Below, one piece after another: positions 62,032 through 64,000 of a stretch of 64,000 nt of DNA. Below the pieces are notes generated by a model. That model searched no databases. It worked only from the letters and a program-made list of their open reading frames with translations, and had not been told where the DNA came from. A program made the translations under genes and the position numbers. Positions within the stretch are counted from its first letter, which is position 1. Every line of letters starts with the position of its first letter. The DNA is taken from assembly GCF_000719095.1 (NCBI RefSeq), contig NZ_JOEH01000014.1, positions 176,280-240,279 on the forward strand, in the 5' to 3' direction. The stretch comes from Streptacidiphilus jeojiense. Its GTDB lineage: Bacteria > Actinomycetota > Actinomycetes > Streptomycetales > Streptomycetaceae.

Positions 62032-62960
62032 CGCTGCTGGAATCCCGGCGCGTCACAGCACCCGTCCGCCGCCGCGGGACACCGCGGCGGCGGGGCGGCG
62101 GCGGTCTTGCGGGCTACTTCTTCGTCGGCGGCTACGCGATCCTGCTGCTCGCCTTCGGCGTCTTCCCCACCGTGTACGCGTTCTACCTCTCGCTGACCAA
62201 CGACCGCGGCCAGTTCACCGGCATCAACCAGTTCGTCAAGGTGGCCCAGGACTACCGGTTCGTCCCGGCCTTCACCGACATGCTGCTCTACCTGGCCATG
62301 TGGCTGGTGGTCCTGGTGGTGCTGACCGTGCTGGTGGCCGTGGTGCTCCGCGGCCGCATGCGGCCCGGCCTGTCCGCGCTCTTCCGCTTCCTGTTCTACA
62401 TCCCCGGCGCGCTGGCCGGCGTGGCCAGCGTGCTGGTGTGGCTGTTCATGCTCGACCCGGCCGTCAGCCCGGTCTCCTGGCTGCTGGACTCGCTCGGACT
62501 GCACACCTTCGCAGCCGTGCTGACGCCCGGGAACCTACCGGTGATCTTCGTCCTGATCGCCTTCTGGACCGGCGCCGGCGGCTGGATCGTGGTGATGTAC
62601 GGAGCACTCAACAACATCCCCGACGAGGTCCTGGAGGCCGCCAAGATGGACGGGGCCGGGCCCTGGCGCACCGCCTGGCACATCCAGGTCCCGATGATCC
62701 GTCAGTGGATCGCCTACATGGCGATCCTCGCCTTCGCTGCCGGCACCCAGCTCTTCGTCGAACCGCAGCTGCTGCAGACCGCGAGCCTGGGCCGGGTCAC
62801 CCCGACCTGGTCCCCCAACCAGCTGGCCTACGTCTTCGCCTTCCAGCAGGGCGACTTCAACGGCGCCGCCGCCATCTCGGTCTTCCTGCTCGCCCTCGGC
62901 CTCATCGGCGCCGGCCTGCTGGTGCGCCGCTCGGACATGTTCAAGGTGGACGAAGGATGA
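62028..62960 (+). CDS. ABC sugar permease, MalF-type subunit
   Basis: 310 residues, ATG overlapping the binding-protein stop. A basic Arg-rich N-terminus and six membrane helices; the EAA loop reads DEVLEAAKMDGAGPWRTAWHIQVPMIRQ. It pairs with the next permease to form the channel. Its stop overlaps the next ATG (ATGA). The lack of an ATPase gene suggests use of a shared MsiK-type ATPase encoded elsewhere. Confidence 0.93.
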   Translation: MTLLESRRVTAPVRRRGTPRRRGGGGLAGYFFVGGYAILLLAFGVFPTVYAFYLSLTNDRGQFTGINQFVKVAQDYRFVPAFTDMLLYLAMWLVVLVVLTVLVAVVLRGRMRPGLSALFRFLFYIPGALAGVASVLVWLFMLDPAVSPVSWLLDSLGLHTFAAVLTPGNLPVIFVLIAFWTGAGGWIVVMYGALNNIPDEVLEAAKMDGAGPWRTAWHIQVPMIRQWIAYMAILAFAAGTQLFVEPQLLQTASLGRVTPTWSPNQLAYVFAFQQGDFNGAAAISVFLLALGLIGAGLLVRRSDMFKVDEG

Positions 62961-63886
62961 CAGACACCGCCCTCGACCGACCCCGCGCGCTGCGGCAGCC
63001 CCCCACCGCGCGCCGCTCCCCCGGGCGGGTGGTGTCGACGCTCGTCGTCGTCCTCCTGCTCGGCCTGCTGCTGGTCTTCTTCGTGCTGCCGGTGATCTGG
63101 CTGCTGCTGGCGCCGTCGAAGACCGCCGCACAGATCGTCAGCGACCCGCCCCTGTCGTTCGGCTCCTTCAGCCAGATCGGCGCCGCCTGGGACCACCTCA
63201 CCGCGTTCCAGAACGGGGCGCTGCTGGTGTGGCTGAAGAACTCCGCGGTCTACTCCGGCGCATCGCTGCTGCTGACCCTGGCCACCAGCGTCCCGGCCGG
63301 CTACGCCCTGGCGCTGACGAAGTTCCGCGGCCGCAAGACGCTGCTGATGGTCACCCTGGTGACCATGATCATGCCGTCGGCGACCCTGGTGCTGCCGATC
63401 TTCCTGGAACTCAACAAGTTCCACCTGATCGGAACCGTATGGTCGATCATCCTGCCGTTCTCCTTCTACCCCTTCGGCGTCTACCTGGTCTACATCTACT
63501 TCGCGACCAGCCTCCCCCGGGACATCCTCGCGGCGGCCCGGATCGACGGCTGCTCGGAATGGCAGATCTTCACCCACATCGCGCTGCCGCTGGCCAAGCC
63601 GGTCATCGGGCTGGTCGCCTTCTTCAGCTTCGTCGGCAACTGGAACAACTTCTTCCTGCCCTACCTGGTCCTGCCCAACAGCAACGAGTTCCCGATCCAG
63701 GTCGGGCTGAACCAACTGCTCTCGTCCACACCCTCGTTCAACCCCGTCGCCGGCGCGGGCCTGAACATCACCATCCCGGAACTGGCACTGGCCATCATCG
63801 TGGCCATCCTGCCGGTCCTGGTCCTGTTCCTGTTCTCGCAGCGGACCCTGGTCTCCGGCATGCTCGCCGGTGCGACGAAGGAGTGA
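62957..63886 (+). CDS. ABC sugar permease, MalG-type subunit
   Basis: 309 residues, ATG overlapping the previous stop, GAAGG-like ribosome site. Six membrane helices; the EAA loop is RDILAAARIDGCSEWQIFTHIALPLAKPVI, and the C-terminus FSQRTLVSGMLAGATKE is typical of MalG-type CUT1 subunits. Last visible gene of the acid-sugar import operon. Confidence 0.93.
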   Translation: MTDTALDRPRALRQPPTARRSPGRVVSTLVVVLLLGLLLVFFVLPVIWLLLAPSKTAAQIVSDPPLSFGSFSQIGAAWDHLTAFQNGALLVWLKNSAVYSGASLLLTLATSVPAGYALALTKFRGRKTLLMVTLVTMIMPSATLVLPIFLELNKFHLIGTVWSIILPFSFYPFGVYLVYIYFATSLPRDILAAARIDGCSEWQIFTHIALPLAKPVIGLVAFFSFVGNWNNFFLPYLVLPNSNEFPIQVGLNQLLSSTPSFNPVAGAGLNITIPELALAIIVAILPVLVLFLFSQRTLVSGMLAGATKE

Positions 63887-63901
63887 GCCCGCGCTTCGCC
63901 A

Positions 63902-64000
63902 TTACTGAGGTTGTAGGCGTGGTGTCGTCATGGTGAGTCCGGTGCCGGCGAGGCATCCGTCGATGAGGTCGGGCCGGTACTGGACTTGGCGAAGGCCTCG
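63902..64000 (-). pseudogene. Transposase C-terminal end (IS630-like), cut by window edge
   Basis: The minus-strand frame from the window edge reads LRQVQYRPDLIDGCLAGTGL and ends with TAA at 63902-63904. It matches the remnant at 11822-11942 in the QYRPDL-x-DG block and resembles IS630-type transposase C-termini. The rest of the gene, if intact, lies right of the window, so it may be a complete insertion sequence; it is listed as a fragment because only 32 residues are seen. Confidence 0.5.

Overview
The window is very GC-rich DNA with strong third-position G/C bias, many GTG starts, AGGAG-type ribosome binding sites, frequent 4-bp ATGA/GTGA gene overlaps, Streptomyces-type LuxR/AAA regulators, eukaryotic-like Ser/Thr kinases and ABC importers without a local ATPase. 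All of this points to a filamentous actinomycete, most likely of the Streptomyces/Kitasatospora/Streptacidiphilus group (an inference). It reads as an accessory chromosomal stretch. There are no ribosomal or tRNA genes, no CRISPR array, and only two small transposase remnants (about 11.8 kb and at the right edge).

Layout. 0-3.1 kb: a glutamine synthetase-family gene (cut by the left edge), an APC permease, a cysteine-containing leader peptide on an apparently leaderless transcript, and an Lrp regulator. 3.2-8.1 kb: regulator/enzyme pairs (Rrf2 with an NAD(P)-binding oxidoreductase; MarR with an FMN reductase; carbonic anhydrase; PadR with a glycosidase-like protein). 8.2-22.9 kb: a membrane protein, a LuxR/AAA regulator, a kinase-WD40 protein, a sirtuin, TetR/SDR and XRE/SDR pairs, three methyltransferases, DUF4291 and an APH-like kinase. 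23-28.1 kb: a second LuxR/AAA regulator, a tautomerase and an HxlR/NmrA pair. 28.1-32 kb: a family 2A encapsulin operon (encapsulin shell plus cysteine desulfurase cargo) opposite a LysR regulator. 32-39.7 kb: a membrane Ser/Thr kinase followed by an envelope/osmotic-stress group (phospholipase D, SDR, CsbD, small membrane proteins, PRC-barrel protein, GH13 enzyme). 39.8-43 kb: a sugar-type ABC importer operon. 43.1-48.7 kb: alpha/beta hydrolases, most paired with HxlR, MerR or ArsR-like regulators. 48.7-53.7 kb: an AraC (VirS/OruR-type) regulator converging on a tightly coupled four-gene operon of ACAD10/11-like acyl-CoA dehydrogenase, two SDRs and an APH-family kinase. 53.7-55.4 kb: an AraC/hydrolase pair. 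55.4-63.9 kb: a carbohydrate locus with a secreted beta-helix protein, a GntR regulator, an enolase-superfamily acid-sugar dehydratase and a CUT1 ABC importer.

The items most worth following are: (1) the encapsulin/cysteine desulfurase operon, whose cargo has a 208-residue Pro/Ala-rich extension with repeated YYF motifs; (2) the ACAD/kinase/SDR operon, which looks like a split bacterial version of the ACAD10/11 4-hydroxyacyl-CoA pathway, with a 16-bp motif present twice at its promoter and once before the AraC gene, suggesting a regulator-target link; (3) the leader-peptide/hairpin arrangement upstream of an amino-acid permease; (4) a seven-copy 14-bp tandem repeat forming the 3' end of a marR gene, where each change in copy number would shift the frame. 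Functions are read from sequence motifs alone; no database search was run.
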